A program made the position numbers and the translations under genes. 64,000 nt of DNA from Nitrospirota bacterium (lineage in GTDB: Bacteria > Nitrospirota > Nitrospiria > Nitrospirales > Nitrospiraceae): positions 62,001 through 126,000 of the forward strand of contig JAUSMA010000060.1 in assembly GCA_030645475.1 (NCBI GenBank), given 5' to 3'. Positions 43,741 to 52,638 of the stretch are shown here, piece by piece (within the stretch, counting starts at the first letter, position 1; each line of letters opens with the position of its first letter). A model generated the notes under the pieces. The model did no database searches. It saw only the letters and a program-made list of their open reading frames with translations, and was not told the DNA's origin.

Positions 43741-44336
43741 CGGAGCAGGACGAACACAAAGCCAAGATGGAACGGCTCAAGGCGTCAGTGGATCGGCGCA
43801 TTGAAGCGGCGCAGGAAGAGAAGGGCCTGTTGATGGTCTATACAGGCGCAGGCAAGGGGAAGACCACGGCAGCGCTGGGTATGGCGTTACGATGTCTCGG
43901 CCATGGCATGAAGGTGGCGGTGGTGCAGTTTATCAAGGGGGCAATTGATACGGCGGAGGAGCGGGCCTTAAAGTCCTTTGGCGATCGCGTCACGTTTCTC
44001 CGTATGGGGGAAGGGTACACGTGGGAAACTCAAGACCGTGAGCGGGATACGAAGTTCGCCCGAGAGGCCTGGACCGTGGTCTGCGGGTTTCTGCGGGATC
44101 CCTCCTATGCGATGGTCATTTTGGATGAATTCAATATCGCATTGCAGCATGAGTACGTTCCGCTAGACGAGGTGCTCTCGGGGCTGCGTTCACGGCCGGT
44201 CATGCAGCATGTGGTGATCACCGGGCGTGGCGCCAAAGAAGCGTTGATCGAGGAAGCCGATCTCGTTACGGAGATGAAGCAGGTCAAACATCCCTTTCGA
44301 AAAGGCATCAAGGCGCAGGCGGGGGTGGAGTTTTGA
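43737..44336 (+). CDS. cobO: Corrinoid adenosyltransferase, CobO/BtuR type
   Basis: A 199-residue enzyme with the P-loop YTGAGKGKTTAALG, VVQFIKGAIDTAEERALKSFG, TWETQDRERDTKFA and ILDEFNIAL. It transfers the 5'-deoxyadenosyl group to Co(I) corrinoids from ATP. It has overlaps of four bases on both sides. A second, unrelated adenosyltransferase (pduO type) lies 900 bases downstream. Confidence 0.94.
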   Translation: MTEQDEHKAKMERLKASVDRRIEAAQEEKGLLMVYTGAGKGKTTAALGMALRCLGHGMKVAVVQFIKGAIDTAEERALKSFGDRVTFLRMGEGYTWETQDRERDTKFAREAWTVVCGFLRDPSYAMVILDEFNIALQHEYVPLDEVLSGLRSRPVMQHVVITGRGAKEALIEEADLVTEMKQVKHPFRKGIKAQAGVEF

Positions 44337-44548
44337 GGGGGCCGGTGACGAAGACCTGCGAACATTGCAGGGAGATGTTCGAGTGCCGTGGATATCAATG
44401 CTGGTGTGGGACTCTCGGCATTACGGAGCAGCAGATGGACTGGATCACCGCGCGGTATAAAGAATGTCTCTGTCCCGTCTGCTTGGGAAAAGTTGCCGCC
44501 GGTGAGCTGGGGCCTCAATCCACGCATCAACCTGAGCGGGCGACGTGA
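44333..44548 (+). CDS. Cysteine-rich CWC family protein
   Basis: A 71-residue protein with eight Cys in a pattern like a small metal-binding domain: CEHCREMFEC, YQCWCGTLGI, CLCPVCLG. This resembles the cysteine-rich CWC family, whose function is unknown. The first codon is a TTG at 44333 or a GTG at 44345; the latter is closer to a GAGGGGG. It lies between cobO and bluB in the B12 operon and shares an overlap of four bases with cobO, so it is cotranslated. A metal-handling role in B12 synthesis is inference. Confidence 0.75.
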   Translation: MRGPVTKTCEHCREMFECRGYQCWCGTLGITEQQMDWITARYKECLCPVCLGKVAAGELGPQSTHQPERAT

Positions 44549-44564
44549 AGGAGTGCAACGAGCG

Positions 44565-45341
44565 ATGCCGGGTAACGGACGATTTTCAAATGCGGAGCGG
44601 GAGGCGGTGTATCGGGTAATTTTCGAGCGGCGCGATGTCCGCCGGAATTTCTTGCCGGCGCCGATACCGGACGAGGTCTTGACGCGCCTATTGACGGCCG
44701 CGCACCATGCCGGATCGGTTGGATTCATGCAGCCATGGGATTTTGTGGTGGTCCGCGATTCTGCCGTGAAGGGCCTGGTCAAAGACTTGTTTCGCGCGGC
44801 GAATGCCGAGGCTGCGACGAAGTATCGGGGGAAGCGAGCCGCGCTGTATCGAAGTCTCAAGCTGGAAGGCATCGAAGAAGCGCCGGTTAATATCGGTGTC
44901 ACGTGCAGTCGTCAACGTGGCGGCCCTCATGTGCTGGGCCGTTCGACGGTGCGTGATACGGATCTCTATAGCACCTGTTGCGCCATCCAGAATCTCTGGC
45001 TGGCTGCACGTGCGGAAGGCATCGGGGTTGGCTGGGTCAGCATCCTGGACCATGGAGCCCTGAAACGGGTGCTCGGTATTCCAAGGCCGGTCACGGTGTT
45101 GGCCTATCTGTGTCTGGGGTACGTCGACGACTTTGCGGTGCAGCCGGACTTGGAGTCGGCAGGGTGGCGCGCCAGGATTCCAGTCGAGCAACTCATTCAC
45201 TACGAATCGTGGGGAGCCACACAGCAGGGTGACAGGAGCAACGGCGATGCGCATCACGAAAGTATACACAAGAACGGGAGACGCGGGAAAAACCAGGCTG
45301 GCCGGCGGGCAGCAGGTCTGGAAGGACAGTCTTCGAGTTGA
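44565..45341 (+). CDS. bluB: 5,6-dimethylbenzimidazole synthase
   Basis: A 258-residue nitroreductase-fold enzyme that fragments reduced FMN to make the lower ligand of B12. Motifs: FERRDVRRNFLPAPIPDEVLTRLLTAAHHAGSVGFMQPW (pieces: ERRDVRRNFLPAPIP, AAHHAGSVGFMQPWDF), NIGVTCSRQRGG, YSTCCAIQNLWLAARAEGIGVGWVSIL. Usual length is about 215-230 residues; here about 30 additional residues run in another frame over the start of pduO (95-base overlap), which looks like loss of the ancestral stop. AAGGAG lies 14 bases before the ATG at 44565. Confidence 0.92.
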   Translation: MPGNGRFSNAEREAVYRVIFERRDVRRNFLPAPIPDEVLTRLLTAAHHAGSVGFMQPWDFVVVRDSAVKGLVKDLFRAANAEAATKYRGKRAALYRSLKLEGIEEAPVNIGVTCSRQRGGPHVLGRSTVRDTDLYSTCCAIQNLWLAARAEGIGVGWVSILDHGALKRVLGIPRPVTVLAYLCLGYVDDFAVQPDLESAGWRARIPVEQLIHYESWGATQQGDRSNGDAHHESIHKNGRRGKNQAGRRAAGLEGQSSS

Positions 45342-45834
45342 AGCCTATGGCACGCTTGATGAGCTGAATGCGGTGGTCGGGGTGGTGCGGGTGATGAATG
45401 CCGAGATGGTTGGGATGTATGAGCAGGCGGAGCCACTCGAAGAAGATCTCCGCTGGGTCCAGAATAAACTATTCGACCTCGGTGGCATTCTGGCGACGAC
45501 CCCTGGGCAAGAGTTCAAAAATATGCCCCAAGTTACGGCAGTGGATGTGACGAAGCTGGAAAAGATGATCGATCGCTGCCAGAAGGATCTGGCTCCGCTC
45601 AAGGAGTTCATTCTGCCAGGCGGGGGGAAGGTGTCGGGTTTTTTGCATCAGGCGAGAACGGTGTGCCGTCGGGCGGAGCGGATCTGTGTGCATCTCTCGC
45701 GGGAAGAGCCGGTCGATGCGGTGCATATCAAGTTCGTGAATCGGCTGAGCGATGCCTTGTTTGTCCTGGCACGCTGGGCTGCCAAGACCCAGGGGGAGCC
45801 GGAGTTCCTCTGGCAGCGTGATACGGGGAAGTGA
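45247..45834 (+). CDS. pduO: Cob(I)alamin adenosyltransferase, PduO/MMAB type
   Basis: A 195-residue enzyme with the N-terminal ATP loop MRITKVYTRTGDAGKTRLAGG, YGTLDELNAVVG, and RRAERICVHLSREEPVD. PduO-type enzymes adenosylate cobalamin and differ in fold from CobO. Start ATG 45247 matches the family N-terminus exactly and lies inside bluB. Two adenosyltransferases in one operon suggest different substrates, for example cobyrinate/cobinamide versus complete cobalamin; this is inference. Confidence 0.94.
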   Translation: MRITKVYTRTGDAGKTRLAGGQQVWKDSLRVEAYGTLDELNAVVGVVRVMNAEMVGMYEQAEPLEEDLRWVQNKLFDLGGILATTPGQEFKNMPQVTAVDVTKLEKMIDRCQKDLAPLKEFILPGGGKVSGFLHQARTVCRRAERICVHLSREEPVDAVHIKFVNRLSDALFVLARWAAKTQGEPEFLWQRDTGK

Positions 45835-45851
45835 CGAGTGAGGGGTGATCG

Positions 45852-46388
45852 GTGAGAGGAAAGCCACGGAGTAAGTCGCAGATCATTTTTGTCTTGGGCG
45901 GTGCGGCATCCGGCAAGAGTCAGGTGGCGCTCGACCTGGCAGGTCAGAGAGGGCCAAGGGCCTTTGTGGCGACAGGTCAGGCGTTGGATCGGGAGATGAA
46001 AGTCCGGATCGAGCGGCACCAGGCCACGCGCGCGTCCGATTGGGAGACGGCGGAAGTGCCGACTGATCTCGCACAGTGGTTTTTAGATAAAGGCGTTACG
46101 TATCAGTCAATTGTGCTTGATTGTCTCACGCTATGGTTGAGTAATATGAAGGGGCTGCGGCTGCGTGATGGAGACGTATTTGACGCGACGGCCAGCCTAT
46201 TAGGTGCTATTCGAGCGACGAAGGCCCGCGTGGTGATCGTGAGTAATGAATTGGGGCTTGGGCTGGTGCCTGCAACAAAACCTGTTAGAGCGTTTCGTGA
46301 TTTGGCAGGGAAGGTGAATCAGCAGGTGGCGGCAGAAGCCGATGAAGTCTATCTGACGGTCAGCGGTCTCCCGCTACGATTGAAGTAA
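45852..46388 (+). CDS. cobU: Adenosylcobinamide kinase/adenosylcobinamide-phosphate guanylyltransferase
   Basis: A 178-residue CobU/CobP with P-loop [33 protein letters not shown] (guanylylated His in RHQATR) and [24 protein letters not shown]. It phosphorylates adenosylcobinamide and activates it with GTP. A GTG start at 45852 is preceded by GAGGGG. A GTGACGAGTGAGGGGTGA-type repeat fills the short gap before it. Confidence 0.93.
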   Translation: MRGKPRSKSQIIFVLGGAASGKSQVALDLAGQRGPRAFVATGQALDREMKVRIERHQATRASDWETAEVPTDLAQWFLDKGVTYQSIVLDCLTLWLSNMKGLRLRDGDVFDATASLLGAIRATKARVVIVSNELGLGLVPATKPVRAFRDLAGKVNQQVAAEADEVYLTVSGLPLRLK

Positions 46389-46402
46389 GAGGAGTGTCGA
46401 GG

Positions 46403-47479
46403 ATGTTGTTCCGAGAAACCATTGACCGAATTCAGCCGGCCGACCCTCGACTCTTGGCACAGGCGCAGGCGCGCCTCGATCGATTGACGAAGCCGATCGG
46501 CAGTCTGGGCCGGCTGGAAGAATTGGCTGCACGTTATGTCATGATCACGGGTGAGTTGAAGCCAAAGGTCCCAGCCGGAGCGGTCTTTACCTTTGCGGCC
46601 GATCATGGAGTGACGGTTGAAGGGGTGAGCGCCTATCCCTCCGCCGTGACGCCTCAGATGGTCTTGAACTTCTTGCGCGGTGGCGCTGGCGTGAATGTGC
46701 TGGCGCGTCATGCCGGCCTTGAGGTGCGGGTGGTCGATATCGGTGTCGATTTCGATTTTGAAGCGGTGCCAAGACTGATTCATAAGAAGGTCATGCCTGG
46801 CACAAAGAATCTCATGAAGGAGTCGGCGATGAGTCCCGCGCAGGCTGCGCAAGCGATTCAAGTCGGGATAGAACTGGCCACTGAGGCCTCTCAGCAGGGC
46901 ATCGGCTTGATCGGGACCGGTGAGATGGGGATCGGCAACACGACGGCGAGCTCAGCGATTGTTGCTGTGATAACGGGCCGACCGGTTTCCGAGGTGACAG
47001 GACGGGGGACGGGTATTGACGATGCCAGCCATGCCCGCAAGATCGACGTGATTCAGCAGGCGCTCGCATTCCACCGGCTCGACTCGTCTGATGCGATCGC
47101 GGTCCTTGCGAAAGTAGGCGGATTAGAAATCGCGGGGCTGGCCGGTCTGATGCTCGGCGCCGCAGCGGCTCGTGTTCCTGTCGTGTTGGACGGCTTTATC
47201 GCAGGAGCAGCCGCGTTGATCGCTGTGGGTTTACAACCGCACTGCAAAGACTATCTCATCGCATCCCACCGGTCCGTAGAGCGCGGCCATCAGGCGATAT
47301 TGGATCATCTTGGATTGAAGCCGCTGTTCGATCTCGACCTTCGTCTAGGGGAAGGGACCGGCGCCTGCCTGGGTATGAGTCTGGTTGTTGCCGCCATTAA
47401 GATCCTCACGGAGATGGCCACGTTCGACGAAGCGGGTGTGTCGGAGCGTACGGAAGGGGGTACGGGGATAAAGGGGTAA
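46403..47479 (+). CDS. cobT: Nicotinate-nucleotide-dimethylbenzimidazole phosphoribosyltransferase
   Basis: A 358-residue CobT with [39 protein letters not shown] (piece: [16 protein letters not shown]), [16 protein letters not shown] and [14 protein letters not shown]. It attaches ribose phosphate to dimethylbenzimidazole, activating it. It fits next to bluB. Start ATG 46403 with AAGAGGAG eight bases upstream. Its C-terminus GGTGIKG is encoded by a G-rich arm of the hairpin at 47456. Confidence 0.95.
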   Translation: MLFRETIDRIQPADPRLLAQAQARLDRLTKPIGSLGRLEELAARYVMITGELKPKVPAGAVFTFAADHGVTVEGVSAYPSAVTPQMVLNFLRGGAGVNVLARHAGLEVRVVDIGVDFDFEAVPRLIHKKVMPGTKNLMKESAMSPAQAAQAIQVGIELATEASQQGIGLIGTGEMGIGNTTASSAIVAVITGRPVSEVTGRGTGIDDASHARKIDVIQQALAFHRLDSSDAIAVLAKVGGLEIAGLAGLMLGAAAARVPVVLDGFIAGAAALIAVGLQPHCKDYLIASHRSVERGHQAILDHLGLKPLFDLDLRLGEGTGACLGMSLVVAAIKILTEMATFDEAGVSERTEGGTGIKG

Positions 47480-47542
47480 AGGGGGTAGGGGGAAGACCAG
47501 TGGTGGTCTTATTACCCCGGTAGCCCTTATCCCGTTACCCCC
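47456..47542. repeat. Long G-rich/C-rich inverted repeat between cobT and cobS
   Basis: The arm starting GGGGGTACGGGGATAAAGGG at 47456 pairs with the arm ending CCCTTATCCCGTTACCCCC at 47542, with GAAGACCA/TGGTCTT at the centre. The left arm contains the cobT stop. The RNA would form a strong hairpin ahead of cobS. Confidence 0.7.
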
Positions 47543-47551
47543 ATCTTTCAA

Positions 47552-48304
47552 ATGGTACGTCTATTCATCATCGCCTGGCAGTTCCTCACAGCCGTTCCGC
47601 TCAGCCGCTCAACGCACGATGCCAAGCCGGAGGAGTTGGCGGCCTCCATGAGTTGGTATCCCTTCGTGGGCTTGCTCCTTGGCGCGCTGTTAGTCACGGC
47701 AGATCTGTTCCTCTCGAAAGTCCTCTCTATCCAAATCATAAGTGTGGTCCTGATGCTTCTCCTGATCGGGATCACGCGTGGGCTCCACCAGGATGGTCTG
47801 GCCGATATGGTGGATGGCCTGGCTGGCGGCCGGACCGCTCAGGCTCGATTGGCGATTATGCGAGATGGGCGCGTCGGCGCAATCGGAGCCACGGGACTCT
47901 TTCTCGCCCTCGGTCTGCGATTTGCCGGGCTCAATGCCATGCCGGCTGGCGAGCATCTCGCATTGCTGCTTGGCATGCCGGTGGTCGGACGCTGGGCCAT
48001 GGTCATGGGGGCCTTCCATGTGACCTATGCACGGTCGGAAGGAGGATTGGCCCAACCGTTTCTCACATATTTATCATGGCGTCATCTCTGTCTGGCAACC
48101 GCCACAGCAGGGGTCGTCTTGACGCTGTTGCTGGGACCCTGGGCGGCCTTGGGCTGTCTCCTGATCGGTACGGCGCTCGTGCGCCTGTCTACGGCCTGGT
48201 TCCATCGCATGTTTGGCGGCGTCACGGGGGACTTGCTCGGTGCGACGAACGAAGTCGCAGAGATTCTCTTTCTCGTGATCGTCCCTGTGGTGCTGTCCCG
48301 ATGA
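47552..48304 (+). CDS. cobS: Adenosylcobinamide-GDP ribazoletransferase (cobalamin synthase)
   Basis: A 250-residue integral membrane enzyme with IAWQFLTAVPLSR, GLHQDGLADMVDGLAGG and IMRDGRVGAIGATGLF, the acidic motifs that bind Mg2+. It joins adenosylcobinamide-GDP with alpha-ribazole to make B12. It overlaps cbiB by four bases (ATGA). It follows a large hairpin, so its expression may be lower than that of cobT. Confidence 0.93.
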   Translation: MVRLFIIAWQFLTAVPLSRSTHDAKPEELAASMSWYPFVGLLLGALLVTADLFLSKVLSIQIISVVLMLLLIGITRGLHQDGLADMVDGLAGGRTAQARLAIMRDGRVGAIGATGLFLALGLRFAGLNAMPAGEHLALLLGMPVVGRWAMVMGAFHVTYARSEGGLAQPFLTYLSWRHLCLATATAGVVLTLLLGPWAALGCLLIGTALVRLSTAWFHRMFGGVTGDLLGATNEVAEILFLVIVPVVLSR

Positions 48305-49263
48305 CCGGAGGCGAATTGGCGGTGGCCTGCATCGTAGACGCGGTGGTCGGAGACCCCCGCGGGTTTCCACACCCGGTGCGATGGCTGGGATCTGTCGTCG
48401 AGTGGTGCGACCGGCATGTTGATCGACTCGCCTTCTCTCCTCCCAAACAACGGATGGCAGGTGTGTTGCTGGCTGCTGCATTGCCAACCGGAGCCTATGC
48501 CGCTGGAGCGGTACTCATCTGGTTAGGGGGATCGATCGATCCTTTGGTGGGTACTGTTGTCACCGTCCTGTTGGCTTGGACCACGCTTGCGGCTCGCGAT
48601 CTCATGGACCATGTTCTCTCTGTACAACGGGCACTCCAATCCCATTCTTTGCCGGAAGCTCGATCAGCCGTTGCCCAGATCGTCGGCCGCGATACGGAGG
48701 AGATGGCGGAAGCGGATATCGTTCGTGCGACGGTGGAAACGATTGCGGAAAGCACGGCTGATGGCATCGTCGCGCCCTTGTTCTATCTGGTTATCGGGGG
48801 AGCGCCTTTGGCGTTGGCCTATAAGGCGATCAATACCTTGGACTCGATGATTGGCCATTTGGACGACCGATACCGATGGTTCGGTTGGGCATCGGCTCGA
48901 TTGGACGACGTCGCAAACTTTCTTCCGGCTCGCATTACCGCGCTCTTGCTGGTGTTGTCTGCGGGAATTTTGTCTCGATCATGGCCAGTAATGCAGAGGG
49001 CCTGGCAGGTTCTGTTGCGTGATGGAGGACAGCATCCAAGCCCGAACAGTGGACGTCCGGAAGCTGCGATGGCCGGGGCGCTTGGGGTGCAACTGGGCGG
49101 GGTCAACCGCTATGACGGTCTTTCTCTTGAACGGCCTTGCCTCGGCGACCCGGTTCAGCCTTTGACGCAAGCTCACATCGGTAGGGCGTTGGCCCTCATG
49201 CTCTGGACCAGTCTCTTGGGAACGGTGTTGAGCATCGGATCGCTTCTGATGGTAAAGGGATGA
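48301..49263 (+). CDS. cbiB: Adenosylcobinamide-phosphate synthase
   Basis: A 320-residue membrane protein: DAVVGDPRGFPHPVRWLGSVVEW (short piece: DPRGFPHPVRWLG), SRLVGRDT-like QIVGRDTEEM, ETIAESTADGIVAPLFYL and NYRYDGLSL-like VNRYDGLSL. It attaches aminopropanol (or its phosphate) to cobyric acid. ATG 48301 overlaps the cobS stop; a long open frame reaching back to 47653 is an out-of-frame reading through cobS. Confidence 0.92.
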   Translation: MTGGELAVACIVDAVVGDPRGFPHPVRWLGSVVEWCDRHVDRLAFSPPKQRMAGVLLAAALPTGAYAAGAVLIWLGGSIDPLVGTVVTVLLAWTTLAARDLMDHVLSVQRALQSHSLPEARSAVAQIVGRDTEEMAEADIVRATVETIAESTADGIVAPLFYLVIGGAPLALAYKAINTLDSMIGHLDDRYRWFGWASARLDDVANFLPARITALLLVLSAGILSRSWPVMQRAWQVLLRDGGQHPSPNSGRPEAAMAGALGVQLGGVNRYDGLSLERPCLGDPVQPLTQAHIGRALALMLWTSLLGTVLSIGSLLMVKG

Positions 49264-50357
49264 CACAACCAATTCACGGCGGAAATGTCTACAAGGTCGC
49301 CCGGGAACAACGAATTCCTGTTGGCCGCATCCTGGATTTCAGCGCCAGCATCAATCCGTTGGGGCCTCCCGACACAGGGCTTCGCGCCATTCGCGCGGCG
49401 CTCAAGCAGATCGTCCATTATCCGGATCCAGATTGTTGGCAGCTCACGCAAGAACTGGCGCAACAATGCGCGGTCGATCCGGACATGATTCTCGTCGGCA
49501 ATGGTTCAACCGAATTGATCCATCTGCTGCCCCGCGCACTCACAATCACGTCTGCGCTTGTTATGGGTCCTACGTTCGAGGAATATGCGCATGCGCTGAC
49601 GGAGGGAGGGAGTTCGGTTCAGTATGTTCACGCCACACATGCAGAGCAATTTCGCCCTCCATTATTGAACGAAACGCTGCGGCAACTTTCTGGCAAACGG
49701 TCAGGATTCGACGCCGTCTTTCTGTGCAATCCCAATAATCCGACCGGTCAGGTGATGAACCGGCTTGCTGTGCGGGAGCTTGCTGAAGTCGTCGAACGGC
49801 AGCAGGGTTGGCTGATCGTGGATGAGGCCTTCATCGATTACTGTCCGGCTCAGTCTGTCATGCCGATGTTGCGAGAGTACCCGCACATGATGGTGCTACG
49901 CAGTCTGACGAAGTTTTATGCCATGCCGGGGCTGCGAATCGGCTACCTGGTTGGCGCGAGCAAGGTCGTGGAACGAGTGAAAGATCGTCAGCCTCCCTGG
50001 TCGGTCAATTCACTGGCTCAAGAGGTCTCACTTGCGGTGCTACGCGATCATGCCTATGCGACAAGAAGCCGCACATTTATGAAGGGCGAACGGGCGCGGC
50101 TCATGCGCGAGCTTCGTCACCTGCCCGGCCTCTGTCTTTACCCGTCTGCCGCGAATTTTATGTTGATCGAACTTCCCGTCTCAACGTCTGCCGCTGAGGT
50201 GACGGCACGTCTGGCTGCTGAGAGGATTCTGGTTCGAGACTGTTCGACGATGCCAGGCCTCACATCACAGATGATCAGAGTTGCGGTTAAAACTGAGAAA
50301 GACAATCGGCGATTGCTGGCAGCCCTTGGCTCCTGTTTGGAGAAACAAAAGCCATGA
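49260..50357 (+). CDS. cobD: L-threonine-O-3-phosphate decarboxylase-type PLP enzyme
   Basis: A 365-residue aminotransferase-fold protein starting IHGGNVYKVAREQ with ILDFSASINPLGPP, CNPNNPTGQVM and the PLP Lys in LRSLTKFYAMPGLRIGYLVG. In CobD it makes (R)-1-amino-2-propanol phosphate for the B12 arm. Similarity to HisC is normal, but neighbours cbiB and cbiZ argue for CobD. It overlaps cbiB and cbiZ by four bases each. Confidence 0.9.
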   Translation: MTQPIHGGNVYKVAREQRIPVGRILDFSASINPLGPPDTGLRAIRAALKQIVHYPDPDCWQLTQELAQQCAVDPDMILVGNGSTELIHLLPRALTITSALVMGPTFEEYAHALTEGGSSVQYVHATHAEQFRPPLLNETLRQLSGKRSGFDAVFLCNPNNPTGQVMNRLAVRELAEVVERQQGWLIVDEAFIDYCPAQSVMPMLREYPHMMVLRSLTKFYAMPGLRIGYLVGASKVVERVKDRQPPWSVNSLAQEVSLAVLRDHAYATRSRTFMKGERARLMRELRHLPGLCLYPSAANFMLIELPVSTSAAEVTARLAAERILVRDCSTMPGLTSQMIRVAVKTEKDNRRLLAALGSCLEKQKP

Positions 50358-51106
50358 AGGCACTGAGAAAACGCGGGATGCAGACTGTCTTTCGGGTCAG
50401 TCGAAAGACGCTTATTGTCGATCTTGGGGGCCTGAGAACCGTTCTGTCCTCTGCTCCCAGAGCCGGTGGGGTCACACGAGCCAGATATATCTTGAATCAT
50501 CAAGTCGCGGCTCATTCGATGGCGAAGAGTGATCGTGACAAGGGTCTGCGATGTGCTGATCCTGCGAGAACGCTGAGTCAGCTCGCCCTCTCGCTTGGTA
50601 TTCGCGATCCATTCGTCGGTCTGATGACGGCTGTCTCACTCGCGGACTTGGTCACGGTGCGAGAGGCCCATGATGACATGTGGGTTGAAGGATTGGTCAC
50701 GGTTGGCACGTCGAATGCCGTGCGAGCAGGGGAGCCGGTGGTCTTGGGACAACGTATGAACAGCCAGGCTCAAGCCGGGACGATCAACTTAATCCTTGTG
50801 ACCAATGCTCGTCTGTCTACTTCCGCGATGGTCGGAATGGTACAAGTTGCGACTGAAGCTAAGACCGCTGTCTTGCTGCGTGCCAAGGTGAAGAGTTGGA
50901 CCGGTCGATCCGGAGCCACGGGAACGGGGACGGACGCGGTCGTGGTAGTAAGCGGGAATGGCCCTCGTCAGCGATATAGCGGGACTCACACTGTGCTCGG
51001 GGAACTCGTCGGGCGGGTGATTGGGAGGGCGGTCACAGAAGGGCTGGCCCGCTATGTACGTTGGCATGCCCGGCGTACCCCGCGCAGCCCAGGGAAGAAA
51101 CCATGA
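50354..51106 (+). CDS. cbiZ: Adenosylcobinamide amidohydrolase
   Basis: A 250-residue protein of the CbiZ family: GGVTRARYILNHQV, DPFVGLMTAVSLADLVTV, TVGTSNAVRAGEP, GTINLILVTNARLS and TKTDAVVV-like GTGTDAVVVVSGNG. CbiZ clips the aminopropanol arm from adenosylcobinamide or pseudo-B12 to give adenosylcobyric acid, so that other corrinoids can be remodelled. It is a salvage gene first known in archaea. It overlaps both neighbours by four bases. Confidence 0.9.
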   Translation: MKALRKRGMQTVFRVSRKTLIVDLGGLRTVLSSAPRAGGVTRARYILNHQVAAHSMAKSDRDKGLRCADPARTLSQLALSLGIRDPFVGLMTAVSLADLVTVREAHDDMWVEGLVTVGTSNAVRAGEPVVLGQRMNSQAQAGTINLILVTNARLSTSAMVGMVQVATEAKTAVLLRAKVKSWTGRSGATGTGTDAVVVVSGNGPRQRYSGTHTVLGELVGRVIGRAVTEGLARYVRWHARRTPRSPGKKP

Positions 51107-52638
51107 CGGCTTCGAGGACGCCAAGCAAAGCCATTGCCATTCTTGGAACCGGCTCCGATGTGGGGAAGACCCTCATCGTCGCAGGGGTCTGCCGGCTCTT
51201 ATCACGAAGAGGCGTGCGAGTCGCGCCGTTCAAAGCACAGAACATGGCGCTGAATTCGTTCGTCACGCTCGATGGGGGAGAGATCGGGCGAGCACAGGCA
51301 CTGCAAGCTCAAGCCTGTGGGATCGAGCCGACCGTGGACATGAATCCGATTTTGCTCAAGCCCGAGTCGGATTCCCGATCTCAGGTAGTGGTGAGAGGCA
51401 AGGTCTACGAGGCGCTGGATGCCCTTGCCTACTTTGATCGGAAAGAGACCCTCTTCAAGATTGTTCGAGATTGCTATGCGCGGCTGGCTGACGAGTATGA
51501 GTGCATCGTCGTTGAAGGAGCGGGGAGTGCCGCGGAGATCAATCTTCGTGATCGGGACATGGTGAACTGGCCTGTGGTCGAGTTGGCCGATGCGTCGGTC
51601 CTCTTGGTGGCGGATATCGATCGTGGAGGAGTATTCGCGCAGATCATCGGGACACTCGATTTATTAGAGCCTCACGAACGTGCGCGCGTGTGCGGCGTGA
51701 TTGTGAATAAATTCCGCGGCGATCGGCGGCTCTTTGAAGATGGCGTCCGTATGATTGAGGCCCGTACGGGCCTGCCGGTGTTGGGCGTTGTTCCCTATCT
51801 GCGCGATCTTCGATTGGATCAAGAGGATAGTCTCGATCTTGCTCGTTCCCAGTCGGTTCAGTTCAAACCTGATCTCATAAACGTGTCCGTGGTCCTGCTT
51901 CCCCGCATGAGCAACTTCACGGACTTCAATGCGTTGACCGCTGAGAAGGATGTGGCACTTCGGTTTGCCGCGTCGCCGGAAGATCTGCAAGGAGCTGACG
52001 TGGTGATGCTTCCTGGAAGCAAAAATACGCTTGCAGACCTCGACTATCTTGTTAAAGCAGGATTTTCGATTGCATTAGCCTCTCATGTGAACAGAGGGGG
52101 CGAGTTGGTTGGAATATGCGGTGGGTATCAGATGCTTGGACAGGAGATCTCCGATCCCAAGGGATTGGAGGGAGGAGGAACCGCACAGGGGTTTGCGTTT
52201 CTCGATGTCAAGACGGAGCTCGATGCGCCAAAGATCTGCAGGCAAGTCCATGCATCGTCGCGGCTTCATGGCGTGGAATCGCATTCGCCGGTCCGTGGTT
52301 ATGAAATCCATATGGGGCGCACCAGCCGAGGAGCCGTCAATCCCTGCTTTCAGATCGAGGTTGGCGAAACCTGGGCTGGTCAGGCAGCGATTGATGAAGG
52401 CGCGGCCAGTGAGAATGGTCTGGTCTGGGGTACCAGCATTCATGGCTTGTTCGATCAACCTGAGTTTCGTCGGAGTTGGCTAAACCGCTCGCGAGGTCGA
52501 AAGGGACTCCCGCCTATTTCACCGCGTGAGTCTGAACTCGTGACGACACAACTTCATGCTGAGCTGGACCGCTGGGCAGACCACCTTCAAGAGCACCTGA
52601 ATATGGACCTGGTCTATGCCGCGTTAGCCGTACCGTAG
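51103..52638 (+). CDS. cbiP: Cobyric acid synthase
   Basis: A 511-residue CobQ/CbiP. N-terminal P-loop domain: LGTGSDVGKTLIVAG, FKAQNMALNSFVT, EGAGSAAEINL, ADIDRGGVFAQIIGT. C-terminal glutaminase domain: LPGSKNTLADLDYL, VGICGGYQMLG (active Cys) and SIHGLFD (active His). It amidates side chains b, d, e and g of the corrin. Also known as cobQ. It ends the operon; a gene-free gap of about 900 bases follows. Confidence 0.95.
   Translation: MTASRTPSKAIAILGTGSDVGKTLIVAGVCRLLSRRGVRVAPFKAQNMALNSFVTLDGGEIGRAQALQAQACGIEPTVDMNPILLKPESDSRSQVVVRGKVYEALDALAYFDRKETLFKIVRDCYARLADEYECIVVEGAGSAAEINLRDRDMVNWPVVELADASVLLVADIDRGGVFAQIIGTLDLLEPHERARVCGVIVNKFRGDRRLFEDGVRMIEARTGLPVLGVVPYLRDLRLDQEDSLDLARSQSVQFKPDLINVSVVLLPRMSNFTDFNALTAEKDVALRFAASPEDLQGADVVMLPGSKNTLADLDYLVKAGFSIALASHVNRGGELVGICGGYQMLGQEISDPKGLEGGGTAQGFAFLDVKTELDAPKICRQVHASSRLHGVESHSPVRGYEIHMGRTSRGAVNPCFQIEVGETWAGQAAIDEGAASENGLVWGTSIHGLFDQPEFRRSWLNRSRGRKGLPPISPRESELVTTQLHAELDRWADHLQEHLNMDLVYAALAVP

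Noticed and set aside
47653-48300. Long frame leading into cbiB
   Set aside because: It is an out-of-frame reading through cobS; the ATG at 48301 overlaps the cobS stop and matches the family start.
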